From assembly GCA_003164155.1 (NCBI GenBank), contig PLSG01000244.1:222-5893 (forward strand): DNA of 5,672 bases, written 5' to 3'. The stretch is from Parachlamydiaceae bacterium (GTDB lineage Bacteria > Chlamydiota > Chlamydiia > Chlamydiales > Parachlamydiaceae). Shown one piece after another: positions 5,579 through 5,672 of this stretch (position 1 is its first letter; every line of letters begins with the position of its first letter). The position numbers and the translations under genes were made by a program. The notes beneath the pieces were generated by a model. That model saw nothing but the letters and a program-made list of their open reading frames with translations, was not told where the DNA came from and did no database searches.

Positions 5579-5672
5579 TTATGGCAGCACAGGCGGCGCC
5601 TCTATGGCATCCATCAATTCCATTAACTGGGGTATGGGTAGCTTGGCTAACTTATCGGTAAATTCTTGGGAT
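5579..5672 (-). CDS. C-terminal end of a BTB/BACK-type paralogue (cut by right edge)
   Basis: A minus-strand frame is open from the right edge to a TAA at 5579-5581 and gives 30 residues. It resembles the end of the BACK-like part of the 1015-aa protein: E-F-T-D-K-L-A-K-L-P here against E-Y-I-A-R-L-H-K-L-P at residues 442-451, then L-M-E-L-M against L-I-E-L-M at 455-459. After this match the protein stops within about ten residues (ending P-P-V-L-P), where the neighbour continues into its linker and F-box half. The gene upstream is thus probably a MATH-BTB or BTB protein without the F-box and repeat module; only its tail is visible. The stop lies 96 bp before the next start, on the same strand, in keeping with a tandem array. 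The fragment is short, so the call rests on this local match. Confidence 0.7.
   Translation of the reverse strand, partial: SQEFTDKLAKLPIPQLMELMDAIEAPPVLP

Overview
The window looks bacterial. It has no introns, every visible start has a Shine-Dalgarno sequence, and the DNA is AT-rich. Its proteins, however, are built from eukaryote-type domains: MATH/TRAF-like, BTB/POZ, F-box-like, Sel1-like and TPR/PPR-like repeats. Expansion of F-box and BTB proteins is known from amoeba-associated Chlamydiae such as Neochlamydia and Protochlamydia. I therefore infer a member of the Parachlamydiales, with Neochlamydia-like as the best guess. No housekeeping gene is present to prove it.

All recognised genes lie on the minus strand, so transcription runs right to left. 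At the right edge (5579-5672) is the last 30 codons of a gene whose tail resembles the end of the BTB/BACK-like part of its neighbour. Next (2435-5482) is a 1015-residue protein ordered MATH, BTB split by an acidic insert, BACK-like segment, Pro/Ser-rich linker, F-box-like segment, Sel1-like region, then 35-37-residue helical repeats. After only 45 bp comes a 583-residue protein (638-2389). It is a paralogue of the second half of the large protein: linker, F-box-like segment, Sel1-like region and seven repeats. Then comes a 101-bp inverted repeat with perfect 19-bp outer arms (531-631). Last is the start of another MATH protein (1-500), cut by the left edge.

The window is thus a tandem array of related genes in which one gene carries both modules joined and its neighbours carry them apart. 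By analogy with eukaryotic families, MATH would bind a target, BTB would contact Cullin-3, and the F-box would contact Skp1/Cullin-1. The likely role is as host-directed effectors acting on the ubiquitin system of an amoeba. That role is inferred from domains; secretion and ligase binding cannot be seen in DNA. No tRNA, rRNA, CRISPR array or transposase gene was seen. The gaps between genes are all under 140 bp.
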